Positions 7,922 through 18,127 are shown, counted from the first letter of the stretch. The stretch: 64,000 bases of DNA from Spiroplasma poulsonii (GCF_009866525.1 NZ_CM020866.1:1466451-1530450); one strand, 5' to 3'. The notes: a model not told the origin generated them from the sequence alone. Numbers and translations are program-made.

Positions 7922-9413
7922 TTACAATTGTTTAGTTGTTTTATCCAAATATTCAAATATCATTTTTTTAGTAAAGGTTGCTGTGATTGAAATACTTTCA
8001 TTAGTTATTAAATCAAGTTTTTTAAAAACAGCCTCAGTTAACAAATTCTTAATTGTATCACTAGATAATATTATAAAATTATAATGATAATCCTCGTTAC
8101 CAAGAATTGCCTTCGGAATTGTGATAGTTATGCCCCAGTTTTCATTTAAACTCTTTGTAAATAAATTACTAAACGAATCTTTAACTCTTTTAATTTCAAG
8201 TAATTATGTCATTGCATAACTAATTTTAGATTCATTCTCACTTTGTTCTCATGGTTTATTATATTTAACTTTACCACTAGCAACATCTTTTGATGAACCT
8301 AAGGTTTCTAATAATAATGGTTCATCAGCAGATGACCATTCACCATTCTTATTTTGTCAACCTTCTAAAATATTATGAAAAAGTGATTCAAGATTAGTAT
8401 TAAACTTTAAAAATTCGTCATCTTTTTTAATTGCTTTATTTTTGATTTTACTATTAACGCTTAAAAAACCATCATTATTAATATTTTTTGGTTTAGCAAA
8501 TAAATATTTCCCTAATAAAAGTAATTTATTATCCGAATTATTAATATCTTTTTCTTGCTGCAGAAAATTATTAAAGTTAATAACATTTGGTAATAACGCA
8601 TTTAAAATATCAAGATATTTACCTTGATATGTTATTGTCAGACCCGTTATTATTTTTGTTTCACCCGAAAAAGTACTTTCTTTATAGTCTTCTCTTAATA
8701 ATTTACTAAATTCAGAACTTAATTGTAAACTATTAACAAATTCATTTCATTGTTTTCAATGAGGGTCACTCTCATTAAAACTGGTCGGAATTACTGTTGG
8801 CAAAGGGCCTAAACTATTAACTGATGTTAATAGTTTTAATATGTTACTAAAAACAGATGCTTCTACAAGTAATGAAACATTTAACCTTTCATTATCACCA
8901 TCTAAATTAGTTATATTTTTCTTTATTGTTTCAACTTCTTTAAGATTTAAAACATTAGTCATAAAGTAAACTGAAAAAATTGTATTTTTTTGTTCAGCTA
9001 TTTTATTGTTTTTTAAATCATGCCCTTTAAATTTTGCGGTTAATTGTAAATGACCATGTGCTTTTCATCGCCCCGCTTCATCAGCCGTAATTTCTTTAAA
9101 GTTAGCGGGCGTTATTTGCTAATTCATCTTTAATATCTGCAAAGTGATCATCATATAATTTTTTAATTACATCATCTGCCTTAATATCATTATAATTTTC
9201 ATTATCTAAAATCATTGGATTTGTCTCAGAATAAGAATTAATTTTTTCATTAAAATTCTTTTCTTGCTTTTCAAGTTCTTTCTTTTCTTTTTCATTGTCA
9301 ACTTCTATTGTTGGATTTATTGATGTAATTTTATTTTGTTTACAAGCAATCGCCCCTAGACTCGTTGTACTAATAAATGTTAAACCACTTAAAAGCGTTA
9401 AAAGCTTTTTCAT
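7922..9413 (-). pseudogene. Spiroplasma lipoprotein, broken by a frameshift and a nonsense codon
   Basis: The N-terminus is a classic mollicute lipoprotein signal: MKKLLTLLSGLTFISTTSLGAIAC with the lipobox Cys at residue 24. The first frame stops (TAA) at 9102; the protein continues in another frame from about 9115 as ITPANFKEITADEAG and on to the region around 8962. A further in-frame TAA at 8204 interrupts the last quarter. TGA-Trp occurs in the body. It belongs to the large surface lipoprotein class of spiroplasmas; two other fragments of similar proteins occur at 53.3-56.6 kb. Two independent lesions make loss of function likely, unless sequencing errors are involved. Confidence 0.7.
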
Positions 9414-9533
9414 CTTTCCACTCCCTTGTTTTAAGCAAAAAATACAATTTTTATTGAAAATTTTAATATTATTATTAAATTAATAAATTATTATTACTTT
9501 TTTTGTTAGTAAATAGCAAAATTACTATATCAC

Positions 9534-9581
9534 AAAAAAAGTTTTAACAACTTTAATTTCAATAGTCGTGAAAACTTTTTT
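9534..9581 (-). terminator. Terminator after nagB
   Basis: Inverted repeat AAAAAAGTTTT / AAAACTTTTTT with a ~25-nt loop, directly after the nagB stop on the - strand, ending in a T run. Confidence 0.65.
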
Positions 9582-9589
9582 CTAATCCA

Positions 9590-10336
9590 TTAATTAATGT
9601 TAATTCCGTGAGATTGTAATAAACCAGCCGCCGTTTTATCAACGACAACAGTAACATCCTGATGCATTTGTAAAGCGGTGCATGGTCATAAATTATTGAT
9701 TTCTCCTTCAACTAATTGTTTAATTGCTTGTGCTTTGTTTGAACCATTGGCAATTAAAATAATTTTTTTAGCATTTAAAATTGATTTAATTCCCATTGAT
9801 ACTGCTTGTTTTGGTACTTCATTTGCTGAAGCAAAAAAACGGGCATTTGCTTGAATTGTTGTTTCTACCAAATCAACAACACCTGTTAAGGAATTAAAAT
9901 CAGCTAGTGGCTCATTAAACCCAACATGACCATTTGTTCCAACCCCTAATAGTTGTAAATCAATTCCCCCCGCTTTAGCAATTAAAGCATCATATTCCTT
10001 TGCCCCAGCAACATAATCACCTGTTCCCAATGGAACATACGTATGGTTTTTATCAATATTAAGATGATCAAATAACTTTTCATTCATAAAATAACGATAA
10101 CTTTGAAGATGAGTTGGTTCTAAACCAACATATTCATCTAAGTTAAAAGTTGTCACTTTACTTCAATCTGTCTTATTTTTTTGATAATCTTCAATAAGAT
10201 ACTGGTAAATTGGTTCTGGTGAAGAACCAGTTGCTAATCCAAAGACAATCTTTGGATTTTGTTGCACTGTATTGACAAAAATTTGCCCAACAACCTTTCC
10301 AATTGCATTTTCATCTTCAACAACAATTAATTTCAT
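9590..10336 (-). CDS. nagB: Glucosamine-6-phosphate deaminase
   Basis: 248 residues, the usual length. It converts glucosamine-6-P to fructose-6-P and ammonia in the cytoplasm. Family motifs: VFGLATGSSPEPIY near residue 35, TTFNLDEYVGL (catalytic Asp), LLGVGTNGHVGFNEP (catalytic His), and IVLIANGS-like near the C-terminus. A TGA-Trp occurs in TDWSKV and another in NLWPCTALQMH. It follows nagA by 59 bp on the same strand. nagA itself is split by an IS, so this enzyme may now receive substrate only by another route (glucosamine-6-P from a glucosamine PTS or from GlmS reversal). Confidence 0.93.
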
Positions 10337-10910
10337 TTTTTTAACCTCATTTCTTACTATTGTCTTATTATATCCTATAACCTAAAAACTTCTTTTATTG
10401 CTTGAATTTCAATTGTGAATAAGCAACTTCACCTTCACATAATGTCATTAAAACCTTTAATTCTGCATCCAACACCACTAAATCCGCTAATTTGCCAACA
10501 GCAATTGAACCGGTCTTTTCAAAAATTCCTAATTGCTTGGCAATATTAGTACTAGCAACCAATGCTAATTCTTGTAATGAGCAATTAGTAAAATGATGAA
10601 AATTACGAACACAATAATCATATGTTGCCACTGACCCAGCAATTGTCTCCGTTCCTTTAATAACAACTTTTTGCCCCGTTTTAACAACTGGCAAAGGTCC
10701 AAATTGATATTCCCCATCAGGAAGCCCTTTCGCAAGCATCGCATCAGTCACTAACGCAATGCCCGTTGCTCCTTTAATCTTGTAAGTTAAATTAATAATA
10801 TTTTCATTGACATGAATTCCATCACTAATTAACTCTCCAACAACTTCATTGAAATTTAAAACCGCTGGAACAACTCCTGGTTGGCGATGATCATACTTAC
10901 TCATTGCATT

Positions 10911-11978
10911 AGACTTCTTGCGATACCCTTTTTTATTAAAAATATTATTATAAAATATAATTTATGAGGACATAAAAATATGAACAATAATAAATTTAAT
11001 ACTCTTAATGATAGAGAATGGTTAAGATTAACAGGAATAAAAAAATCCACTTTTAATAAAATGTTAGATATTTTAAAAGTTGCTGAAATAGAAAAATTTA
11101 AAAAAGGTGGTAAAACTAATAAATTATCATTAGAAAATAGATTATTGATGACTTTATTATATTGACGAGAATATCAGACTTATTTTCATCTTGGTAAAAG
11201 TTTTGATATTAGTGAGGCTAATTGTTATCGTAATATTAAGTGAATTGAAGATATTTTAATTAAAAACTCTGATTTTCAACAACTTGCTGGTAAAAAAGCA
11301 CTAATAAATGATTATTTTAATGATAAAACTATTATTATTGATGCTACCGAAACTCCAATCCAACGCCCAAAAAAAGACAAAAACAATCTTATTCTGGTAA
11401 AAAGAAAAAACACACGATCAAAACACAAGTAATTATCGAACAAGAAACCAAAAAAATTATTGCAACAAGTTTTTCGCTCGGAAAAAAACATGATTATGCT
11501 TTATTTAAAGAATCAAAAATCCCAATTTTAAAAAATACCAAATTAATAGTTGATAGTGGTTATCAAGGAATACAAAAAAATCACAATAATGTTCTAATAC
11601 CTACAAATAAAACAAAGAAAAACCCTTTAAACAAAGAACAAAAGCAATATAATAGACTAGTTTCAAAAATGAGAATTATTATTGAAAATATTTTTGCTAT
11701 TCTTAAAAAATTTAAAATTATTACAGAAAAATATCGTAATCGAAGAAAAAGATTTGGTTTAAGATTTAATTTAATTGCCTCAATTTATAATTTACAATTA
11801 TTATATTTAACATAAAATATTTATTTAAAATTAAATAATTTAAATAATAAATTAATTTTTCGTTGTGGAAAAATATTAAATTTTTAAATAAAAAACATAA
11901 TTAATTAAAATTATATTTTTCTATTAGTATCTTTTTTACAAATATTTGCAATTTTTTAACAAGTAATGCAAGAAGTCT
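10911..11978 (+). mobile_element. IS5-type insertion sequence, copy 1 (in nagA)
   Basis: 1068 bp with terminal inverted repeats AGACTTCTTGC / GCAAGAAGTCT and a 3-bp direct repeat ATT on both sides (10908-10910 and 11979-11981). Transposase on +. Near-identical copies lie at 30592-31658, 40647-41472 (truncated) and 54187-55254. Confidence 0.9.
10980..11815 (+). CDS. IS5-type transposase in two overlapping frames (programmed frameshift)
   Basis: ORF1 (10980-11432, 150 residues) has an N-terminal HTH-like region and the first catalytic Asp in TIIIDATETPIQRPKK. ORF2 continues from a -1 slip at the A7 run near 11369 (PKKRQKQSYSGKKKKHT) to 11815 with the second Asp in LIVDSGYQG and a C-terminal RMIIIENIFA-like Glu region. 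The DDE layout and the two-frame arrangement are those of the IS5 family, IS427/IS1031-type. The same A-run frame break occurs in all copies here, so it is a programmed shift and not damage. TGA-Trp is used. Confidence 0.85.
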
Positions 11979-12651
11979 ATTATATAAATGTGTAACATGT
12001 TTAACCCCCATTTTTACCCGCTCCGCCACTAAATCAAACGTCGCATTTGAATGACCAATTGATGGTAAAATATTATGTTCTAATAAAAACTTGGTGAAAC
12101 TACCCTCTTCTTCTTCAGGTGCATATGTTACAATCCGAATATTATCATTTGAAACTGCGATTCATTTTTTTAAAAGTTCAATGTTTGGTGCTTGTAAAAG
12201 CGTTTGATCATGGGCTCCTTTAAAAGTTTTTGAAATAAATGGTCCTTCTAAATGAGCACCAATCTGGCGAGCTTGTGGACCTTTATTATAATTTGCCATA
12301 TAATCTTGATAAACAGTTAAAATTGATGTTATTGTTTCATCACTACCAGTAATAATTGTTTGACAATACTTTGTGATTCCTTCTTGGGCTACTTCTTGGG
12401 CAAATTTTTGAAAACTACCAATTGTTCCTTTTTCGGTATCTTCCCCATAACCGCCATGAACATGACCATCAATAAATCCTGGCATAATAATTGCTTGTTG
12501 TAAATCATAACCTGGTTCAGTCGTCTGCCCAGCATTAACACTAATAATCTTATTATCTTTAATTTCTAATCAACCATTTGTAATTACTTGGTCTTCACAA
12601 ACTATTTTTGCATTTTTTAAAATCATCTTCTTTGTCTCATCTTTCTATTCT

Positions 12652-13344
12652 TTAAAAAGTAAAATTTAATGGTAATTTTTTCAAATCAAATGTTACTTTT
12701 TTTCGTCCTAAGCACCGATACAAGAGCGCTAAAATTAACATATGATTATTTTCTCGCAGTAAATAAGTTTGTTTACCAACAGTAATTTTAACACCAATAT
12801 CAATATATTCAACATTATTAATATTGTTTAAATTAAACTGCACAACCCTTTCATTATTATCTTTATCAAAACCATCAATAATGAATCGCTTGTTCGTAAT
12901 TAACAATACTCCTTTGCAAAAAAAATCAGTCTCATTTTGAGCAGTAAAAAAATGAATATTAACGGCATTGTTTTTAAAATGACATTTTTCCTTTGATTCT
13001 AAATCAAACGCCACTGGCAAGACTTTTAACGGTCGTCACAAGGTAAAATTAACCTCTTCAACATTATAAATAAATTCTTGTTCACGACCATTTAAAACTA
13101 AATCTAATTTCCGCTGATACTTATAAAAACGATGAATAAAATCTTGCGTATAAGCAAAGTTTTTTAAAATCCAGCGTTTAAAAATCCAATACTTAAAACT
13201 GCGAAAGTTTTGCTCACCCATTTTTTTCTGATAACGGTCTAACACAAACCGTGGTTTATACTTAAAATTATCTTCATTTAAAGCAAATTTTCATTTTTCA
13301 CGTTTTAAATAAAAAGTTACATCTTTTGTCATTCTTGAAAACAT
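12652..13344 (-). CDS. Conserved hypothetical with PH/GRAM-like C-terminal domain
   Basis: 230 residues, soluble and basic. The N-terminal ~100 residues are rich in Phe/Lys/Arg (RSFKYWIFKRWILKNFAYTQDFIHRFYKYQRK). The C-terminal half contains KGVLLITNKRFIIDGFDKDN followed by alternating strands (VVQFNLNNINNVEYIDIGVKI), the pattern of bacterial PH/GRAM-like domains. The ATG at 13344 is preferred: AAAGGTG lies 6 bp upstream, while the ATG at 13350 is too close. It lies between nagA and the tRNA operon, with 25 bp to nagA. The function is unknown; membrane- or lipid-associated binding is a guess from the fold. Confidence 0.6.
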
Positions 13345-13371
13345 TTCCATCACCTTTGTTAATTATATAAC

Positions 13372-13414
13372 AAAATAAAAAAACTCTAAACTAATCAATT
13401 ATTAATTTAGAGTC
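13372..13414 (-). terminator. Terminator of the tRNA operon
   Basis: Inverted repeat ACTCTAAA / TTTAGAGT, with a 14-16 nt AT loop, followed on the - strand by TTTTTTTATTTT. It sits 26 bp after tRNA-Phe. Confidence 0.8.
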
Positions 13415-13439
13415 TAGGGTTATTTTTAACTAAATTCAA

Positions 13440-13515
13440 TGGTGGTTCAGGACGGAATTGAACCGCCGACACTTTGAGCTTCAATCAAATGCTCTACCGA
13501 CTGAGCTACTGAACC
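13440..13515 (-). tRNA. tRNA-Phe (GAA)
   Basis: Cloverleaf with acceptor GGTTCAG/CTGAACC, anticodon loop TTGAAGC giving GAA, T-loop GGTTCAATTCC, and encoded CCA. Last tRNA of the operon. Confidence 0.95.
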
Positions 13516-13520
13516 ACGAT

Positions 13521-13596
13521 TGGCGGTCTTGACGGGATTTGAACCCGCGATCTCCTCTGTGACAGAGAGGCATGATAACCACTTCACTACAAGACC
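13521..13596 (-). tRNA. tRNA-Asp (GTC)
   Basis: Acceptor GGTCTTG/CAAGACC, anticodon stem CCTCT/AGAGG with loop CTGTCAC, discriminator G, encoded CCA. Confidence 0.95.
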
Positions 13597-13598
13597 AT

Positions 13599-13674
13599 TG
13601 GTTGCGGGGGCGGGACTTGAACCCGCGACCTTTGGGTTATGAGCCCAACAAGCTAACCACTGCTCCACCCCACA
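13599..13674 (-). tRNA. Initiator tRNA-fMet (CAT)
   Basis: Anticodon loop CTCATAA. The anticodon stem has the three consecutive G-C pairs (GGG/CCC) of initiator tRNAs, and the D-arm reads GAGCAGTGGTTAGCTT. Position 1-72 is U-A and not the usual mismatch. CCA is encoded. Confidence 0.88.
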
Positions 13675-13729
13675 ATTTTAATACTATCATATTTTAAGTT
13701 TTAATTGCAAGTTTTTTCTTGCAAAAAAA

Positions 13730-13822
13730 TGGCGGAAGATGAGGGATTCGAACCCCCGCGCGGCTTTCACCGCCTGTCGGTTTTCAAGACCGATCCCTTC
13801 AACCAGGCTTGGGTAATCTTCC
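13730..13822 (-). tRNA. tRNA-Ser (TGA)
   Basis: 93 nt with a long variable arm (CAGGCGG...CCGCGCG). Anticodon loop CTTGAAA gives TGA. Acceptor GGAAGAT/ATCTTCC, CCA encoded. Confidence 0.95.
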
Positions 13823-13853
13823 ACGATGCTCTAAAAGCAATTAAATATAACAA

Positions 13854-13930
13854 TGGTGGACCCTACTGGACTTGAACCAGTGACCATCCGGTTATGAGCC
13901 GGATGCTCTAACCAACTGAGCTAAGGGTCC
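13854..13930 (-). tRNA. tRNA with CAT anticodon, probably tRNA-Ile2 (lysidine type)
   Basis: Acceptor GGACCCT/AGGGTCC and the D- and T-arms resemble Bacillus tRNA-Ile(CAU), not elongator Met. Anticodon loop CTCATAA. Would need TilS to read AUA. Confidence 0.75.
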
Positions 13931-13931
13931 A

Positions 13932-14008
13932 TGGTAGCGAGAAAGAGACTTGAACTCTTGACCTCCCGGGTATGAGCCGAGCGCTCTAACCAGCTGAGCT
14001 ATCCCGCC
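13932..14008 (-). tRNA. Elongator tRNA-Met (CAT)
   Basis: Acceptor GGCGGGA/TCTCGCT, anticodon loop CTCATAC, 3' end TCGCTACCA. The body resembles Bacillus elongator tRNA-Met. It lacks the initiator stem triplet. Confidence 0.8.
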
Positions 14009-14042
14009 ATATAAAAATTTTAATTGCTTTTTGGTAAATTAA

Positions 14043-14118
14043 TGGTGGACCCGAACGGGATCGAACCGTCGACCCCCTGCATGCAAGGCAGGTGCTCTCC
14101 CAGCTGAGCTACGGGCCC
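14043..14118 (-). tRNA. tRNA-Ala (TGC)
   Basis: Acceptor GGGCCCG/CGGGTCC with the diagnostic G3-T70 pair region, anticodon stem CCTGC/GCAGG, loop CTTGCAT, CCA encoded. Confidence 0.95.
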
Positions 14119-14133
14119 AATTAAATAAAAAAA

Positions 14134-14210
14134 TGGTCGGAAAGACAGGATTTGAACCTGCGACCCCTCGGTCCCAAACCGAGTGCTCTACCAAGCTAAG
14201 CTACTTTCCG
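14134..14210 (-). tRNA. tRNA-Pro (TGG)
   Basis: Acceptor CGGAAAG/CTTTCCG, anticodon stem CTCGG/CCGAG, loop TTTGGGA, CCA encoded. Confidence 0.95.
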
Positions 14211-14233
14211 AAAAAAAATAACATTTAAATAGA

Positions 14234-14310
14234 TGGCGCGCCCAGAAGGATTCGAACCCTCAACCTTTTGATCCGTAGTCAAACGATCTATCCAATTGAT
14301 CTATGGGCGC
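14234..14310 (-). tRNA. tRNA-Arg (ACG)
   Basis: Acceptor GCGCCCA/TGGGCGC, anticodon stem TTTGA/TCAAA, loop CTACGGA, CCA encoded. Confidence 0.95.
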
Positions 14311-14348
14311 ATAGAAGTAAAAGTATTTAAATGTTAATCCGATTTAAA

Positions 14349-14424
14349 TGGAGGCACTAGTCGGACTCGAACCGACGATCGGGGAGTTGCAGTCCCATGC
14401 CTTAGCCACCTTGGCTATAGTGCC
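14349..14424 (-). tRNA. tRNA-Cys (GCA)
   Basis: Acceptor GGCACTA/TAGTGCC, anticodon loop CTGCAAC, encoded TCCA end. First tRNA of the ten-gene operon (Cys-Arg-Pro-Ala-Met-Ile2-Ser-fMet-Asp-Phe). Confidence 0.95.
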
Positions 14425-14444
14425 ATAAAATCTAAACCCCTACT

Positions 14445-14472
14445 ATATTATCATATTCACAATGCATTTCAA
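14445..14472 (-). promoter_or_regulatory. Promoter of the tRNA operon
   Basis: On the - strand: TTGAAA, 16-bp spacer, TAATAT, placed ~20 bp before tRNA-Cys with a short GC-rich discriminator AGTAGGGG as in stable-RNA promoters. Confidence 0.65.
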
Positions 14473-14518
14473 CTAAAATAGACAAAAAACTTAAAATCAT
14501 TTTCTTAATAAAAATTTT

Positions 14519-16138
14519 TTATTCAACAGCAATTAAAAATGAATATAATGGTTGATCACCATCAATAAATTCATATTCAACATCAAAACTTTCGTCAAGA
14601 TATTTCCGGATGGCATTAATATCTCGCCTTTCAGCATCTTCACCCGTGAAAATTGTAACAATTTCTGTTGATTTACTAATCGCGCGGTCAAATAAATATT
14701 TCATTGTTTTTGATAAGGTTGGATATGAACAAATAATTTTTTTATTCATAATACCCATATATTCCCCTTTATTAATTTTAACCCCATCAATTGATGTTGT
14801 CTTTGCCGAAGCAGTAATTCCTAAACTTGTTACGGTTTTTAAACTTGATTTTAAAGTTGAAAAATTCTTTTTCGCAATTTCACCTGGTTCAAATGATAAT
14901 GCGGCAACCATTCCTTCTTGAATCGAAGTTGTCGGTACAACATAAACATTTGATTTTCGTTCAACTTTTGCTGCTTGTTGTGCTGCTAAAATTGCATTAC
15001 TGTTGTTAGGTAAAATAAAAACATCAACTGCATCAACCGCTTCAATAGCACTTAAATAATCATCTGTTGAAGGATTCATTGAAGAACCACCATTAACAGT
15101 ATATTGAATATTTAAATCACTTTTAAAAAATTGAGCAATACCATTTGCTGGTGTTACTGCAATAATTGCCGCTGGATTTTTTAATTCCCGTTCAACGCTA
15201 ATTGTTTTAACATGTTTTGCTGCTTGTAAATTCATATTTTCAATTTTAATATTTTTAAATTCACCATGTTGTTGTAAAAATATTAAAGTATTTCCAGGCA
15301 TCAAGGTATGAACATGCACTTTTAAAATGTCATTATCAACAACAGCCACAATTGAATGGCCACCTTGATCTTCTAAGGTTTGGCGAACTTGGGTAACATT
15401 AATTTTATTAATATGTTTGCTATCTAAGATAACAATTGCTTCAGTACAATAATCAAATTCTTCGTTTTGTAAATCCATTACAACATTATCACCAGTATTT
15501 TCAATTTGTTTTTTCCGTTGTGGCACAATTTTCCCAGTTTTTCAATATATTGTAATTCCTTCAAAAATTTTTACTAAGCCAAAACCACCCGAATCAACAA
15601 CACCAACTTCTTTTAAAACTGGTAATAACTCTGGGGTATTATTTAGAGATTCTGTTGAAAAATCAACAATTTTCTGAAATAAATCAGGAAGCGGAATTTC
15701 TTGATCCAATGTTAAAACATGTTCAGCTGTTTCACGAATAACAGTTAAAATTGTCCCTTCAACAGGTTTCATCACAGCTTTATAAGCTACTTCTTTTGCT
15801 TCTGAGATTCCTGCTTTAACTGAAACAAAATTTAATTCATCAAACTCTTTTAGACCGTTAGCAAAACCACGGAAAATCTGTGACAAAATAACACCAGAAT
15901 TCCCCCGTGCTCCCATAATTAATCCTCGGGCAAAAACATCAGCAATTTTACTAATTGACTCTGAATCAAGGTCATTAATCTCCTTAACGGCATTTGTCAT
16001 TGTTAAATTCATATTTGTTCCTGTATCACCATCGGGAACTGGAAAAACATTTAATTTATCAATTTCTGGATAAAAGTTATATAAATTGTTATACCCGCTG
16101 ATTAGTGAATCTTTAAAAGATTTTGCATTAAATTCCAT
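14519..16138 (-). CDS. fakA: Fatty acid kinase subunit FakA / DAK-phosphatase family protein
   Basis: 539 residues, the normal length for YloV/FakA. The N-terminal DhaL-like ATP-binding domain shows NVFPVPDGDTGTNMNLT (metal-binding Asp cluster), RGLIMGARGNSGVILSQ and VDSGGFG. The C-terminal part reads as the DegV-like/DAK1_2 region (EFDYCTEAIVIL, GGHSIVAVVDNDILKVHVHT, PNNSNAILAAQQA). It phosphorylates FakB-bound fatty acids in the cytoplasm. The ATG at 16138 is chosen because AAAGGTGAT precedes it; a longer MKNVKVIE start exists at 16162. It is preceded by an Asp23-like gene, the conserved Firmicutes pairing (yloU-yloV). Confidence 0.85.
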
Positions 16139-16248
16139 TTCTATCACCTTTACATTTTTCATTTAATTACTTTTTCCTTTTTTAATTCTCTTAAGTGATA
16201 TAATTGTAAATCTTGCATTGTGCTAATATCTCGTTGTTAATAAATTTG

Positions 16249-16587
16249 TTAAATTAATAAATCTTGAATATTTACATTAACGTAAATCAGAATATCTTTT
16301 GAGTAAACATCCAATCTTTCTAATTCATACTTAATTCTAATTTGTATTTCTCGAGCAATATCTTTAATATTTACTCCTTCAAGTAAGATTAGAAAAATAT
16401 CAATATAAAAATTACGACCATCTTGTCTCAATTTAATTGATTGTGAGTAATCTTTAAGTAGCATTGTAACATTTTCTTCGCTACTTTCTGCTTCATTAGC
16501 CTTAGCAAAACCAGCAACACCAGGAACGGTCGTCACTGCGGCATAAACTAAAGCTGCTATTTCAGTTACATTAACTTTTTCAATCAT
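16249..16587 (-). CDS. Asp23/YloU family protein
   Basis: 112 residues. VTEIAALVYAAVTTVPGVAGFA is the Asp23 N-terminal signature, followed by a basic strand (SIKLRQDGRNFYIDIFLILLEGVNIKDIAREIQ) and the final 'VNVNIQDLLI'. GGTGAT precedes the ATG at 16587. Partner of the downstream fakA gene, as in Bacillus and mollicutes. Probably envelope- or membrane-stress associated; the exact role is unknown. Confidence 0.85.
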   Translation of the reverse strand: MIEKVNVTEIAALVYAAVTTVPGVAGFAKANEAESSEENVTMLLKDYSQSIKLRQDGRNFYIDIFLILLEGVNIKDIAREIQIRIKYELERLDVYSKDILIYVNVNIQDLLI

Positions 16588-16701
16588 AAAAATCACCACT
16601 AAACTTAACATTAATAATTATAGCGAGAAAATACAATAAAGCAATAAATTTATTATATTTTCTTAATTAAAATTATTAATTTTCGTTTTCTTTCTCTACT
16701 A

Positions 16702-17091
16702 TTATTTAAAAAAATCATCTAAATTAGTCAACATATGACTAGCACTAACAAGGCCGTCTAATGTTTTTTCCTCTGCTAATATTAATTCTTTGTTTTTTAA
16801 CACAAAGTCTTTTGTATCAATGCTTTGTTTTGCTGAAAGATCTTTAATTTTGATACATTCATTAACATCCTCTCAAGAAAAACCATTTTGTACTCTTAAA
16901 GAAGCTATTGAATGAGCAATACTATGGTTTAACGCTTTTTGATCGCGTTTGCCACCAATTGTATTTTCAAATGATAAAGTTTGTGTAAACGAATAATGAT
17001 TGCTACCTTGCCTTGGTCACTTGATTTTTTTACTGTCATCTCAATTATAAGATTTTCTCCCACATAGTATAATTTTACTACAAAATAAGGC
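16702..17091 (-). pseudogene. C-terminal fragment of an unknown gene
   Basis: Open frame of ~125 codons without a start codon: an in-frame TAA lies just upstream near 17091. It reads WDDSKKIKWPRQGSNHYSF, then TIGGKRDQKALNHSIAHSIASL, ending MLTNLDDFFK, with TGA-Trp used. It is hydrophilic with no membrane segment. The missing 5' part and position among decayed genes indicate a remnant. No family recognised. Confidence 0.45.
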
Positions 17092-17214
17092 TAATTAGCA
17101 CCTTATCAGCCACAATAATCCAAAAATAAAAGATTCATAGATCGATGATATTTAGACTAAAAATCATCTTAAAAAGAGATAATTGTCGTAAAATAACAAA
17201 TTTAACTACTTCTT

Positions 17215-17588
17215 TTACTTCTGATAAGTCTTATTAAAATCAAAAATTATAGCAAAAAAAACATTTTTAACTAAGATACCATATATTCGTTGTTTTCCCC
17301 CCACCCTAAAATAATCATATTTTTTAATATTTTGTGAAATTGTTTTATTAAAATGAATTTTAACATACTCTATTAATTCCAATGGTAGGGTTTTCGGCAA
17401 CCCACAATTATTAGTTTGAATAGTTGAATAATAACAAGTTTGTCTTGAACCTTGTTTTAAACTTCGTATAGAATAATTACAAATTTTTTTAATTTCATTT
17501 AGAAAATCATCATTTACTTTTTTGATTTATTAATATATGTAAAATTGAAAAAAACCTTTTTATCTAATTCATCTATTTTATTGACCAT
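17215..17588 (-). pseudogene. Possible toxin partner of the Panacea protein, frameshifted
   Basis: ATG at 17588 opens MVNKIDELDKKVFFNFTYI. The frame breaks in the A6 run near 17527 (one more A restores VNDDFLNEIKKICNYSIRSLKQG), then runs to TAA at 17215 with YYSTIQTNNCGLP and RIYGILVKNVFFAIIFDFNK. About 124 residues when repaired. It lies 22 bp downstream of a Panacea (DUF4065) gene, a domain that usually accompanies a toxin. The function is inferred from that pairing alone. Confidence 0.4.
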
Positions 17589-17610
17589 AACATCCTGGCT
17601 TCGTTATTTA

Positions 17611-18127
17611 TTAAATTAACTGTTCAATTTGTTTTAGTTTTTCGTGAAAATAACTTAATATTGCATCATCACTAATTTCTTCACCATAATTAGTTTCTTT
17701 TCACGGACCTTCAACATGCGAGATTGTTACTAATTCAAGCGCACTATATTTATTAAAATATATAAAAACTTTTTCAATAAATTTTAATTGCTCTTTAGTA
17801 AAACTTTTTTCAATTTCAGCAATTTTTTCTGTTGTAAAATCCTTAAAATTATCTTTTCCAACATATGACTTTCCGTATTCTTTTAAGAAATAATACATTT
17901 CTTCTAAAACGGAGCCATATTTTCATGCTTTAAATTTTTCATCTATTATTTTTTCCTGAAATTTAGCCATAAATAAACCTTGAATAAACATATGTTAATT
18001 TTTGAATTTGTAAATTTGTCATTCCAAAAACATCTTTATTTTCAATTTGTAAATTTCTTTGAATTTTATAATTTTCTGCTAATAATAAATATAGAAAATC
18101 TTTAATTTTAATTCCTTTACTTTTCAT
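17611..18127 (-). pseudogene. Panacea-domain (SocA/DUF4065) antitoxin-like protein, frameshifted
   Basis: A strong AAGGAGGG site precedes the ATG at 18127. The protein starts MKSKGIKIKDFLYLLLAEN and has GMTNLQIQKLTYVYS, the start of the Panacea fold. After a one-base shift near 17985 it continues QGLFMAKFQEKIIDEKFKAWKYGSVLEEMYYFLKEYG and ends with IEKVFIYFNKYSALELVTISHVEGPWKET, the conserved C-terminal helix with the H-x3-PW block. Panacea proteins act as antitoxins or proteolysis adaptors. The shift makes it a pseudogene unless it is a sequencing indel. Confidence 0.7.

Larger units (their letters stand above)
10395..12626 (-). pseudogene. nagA: N-acetylglucosamine-6-phosphate deacetylase, split by IS5-type insertion
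   Basis: The N-terminal half (12626 to 11982) carries MPGFIDGHVHGGYGEDTE (metal-binding His-x-His) and HLEGPFISKTFKGAHD. The C-terminal half (10910 to 10395) carries AMSKYDHRQPGV and IVTDAMLAKG-like segments. Removing the IS and one 3-bp duplicate restores THLYNAMSKYDHR without a frame change, so the insertion is the only lesion seen and is recent. The enzyme deacetylates GlcNAc-6-P from the PTS. Loss would block GlcNAc catabolism at this step while the permease and nagB stay intact. Excision would restore it. Confidence 0.9.

Noticed and set aside
7857..8084. 75-residue ORF on +
   Set aside because: Antisense to the lipoprotein gene and overlaps its terminator.
11362..11376. Frameshift in the IS5-type transposase as damage
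   Set aside because: The same A-run break is found in all copies, including those with perfect ends, so it is the family's programmed frameshift.
13447..13668. 73-residue ORF on the - strand
   Set aside because: It lies across the tRNA-Phe, tRNA-Asp and tRNA-fMet genes; the product is a tRNA read-through artefact.
14610..14921. 103-residue ORF on + inside fakA
   Set aside because: Antisense shadow of a well-conserved gene, without a ribosome site.
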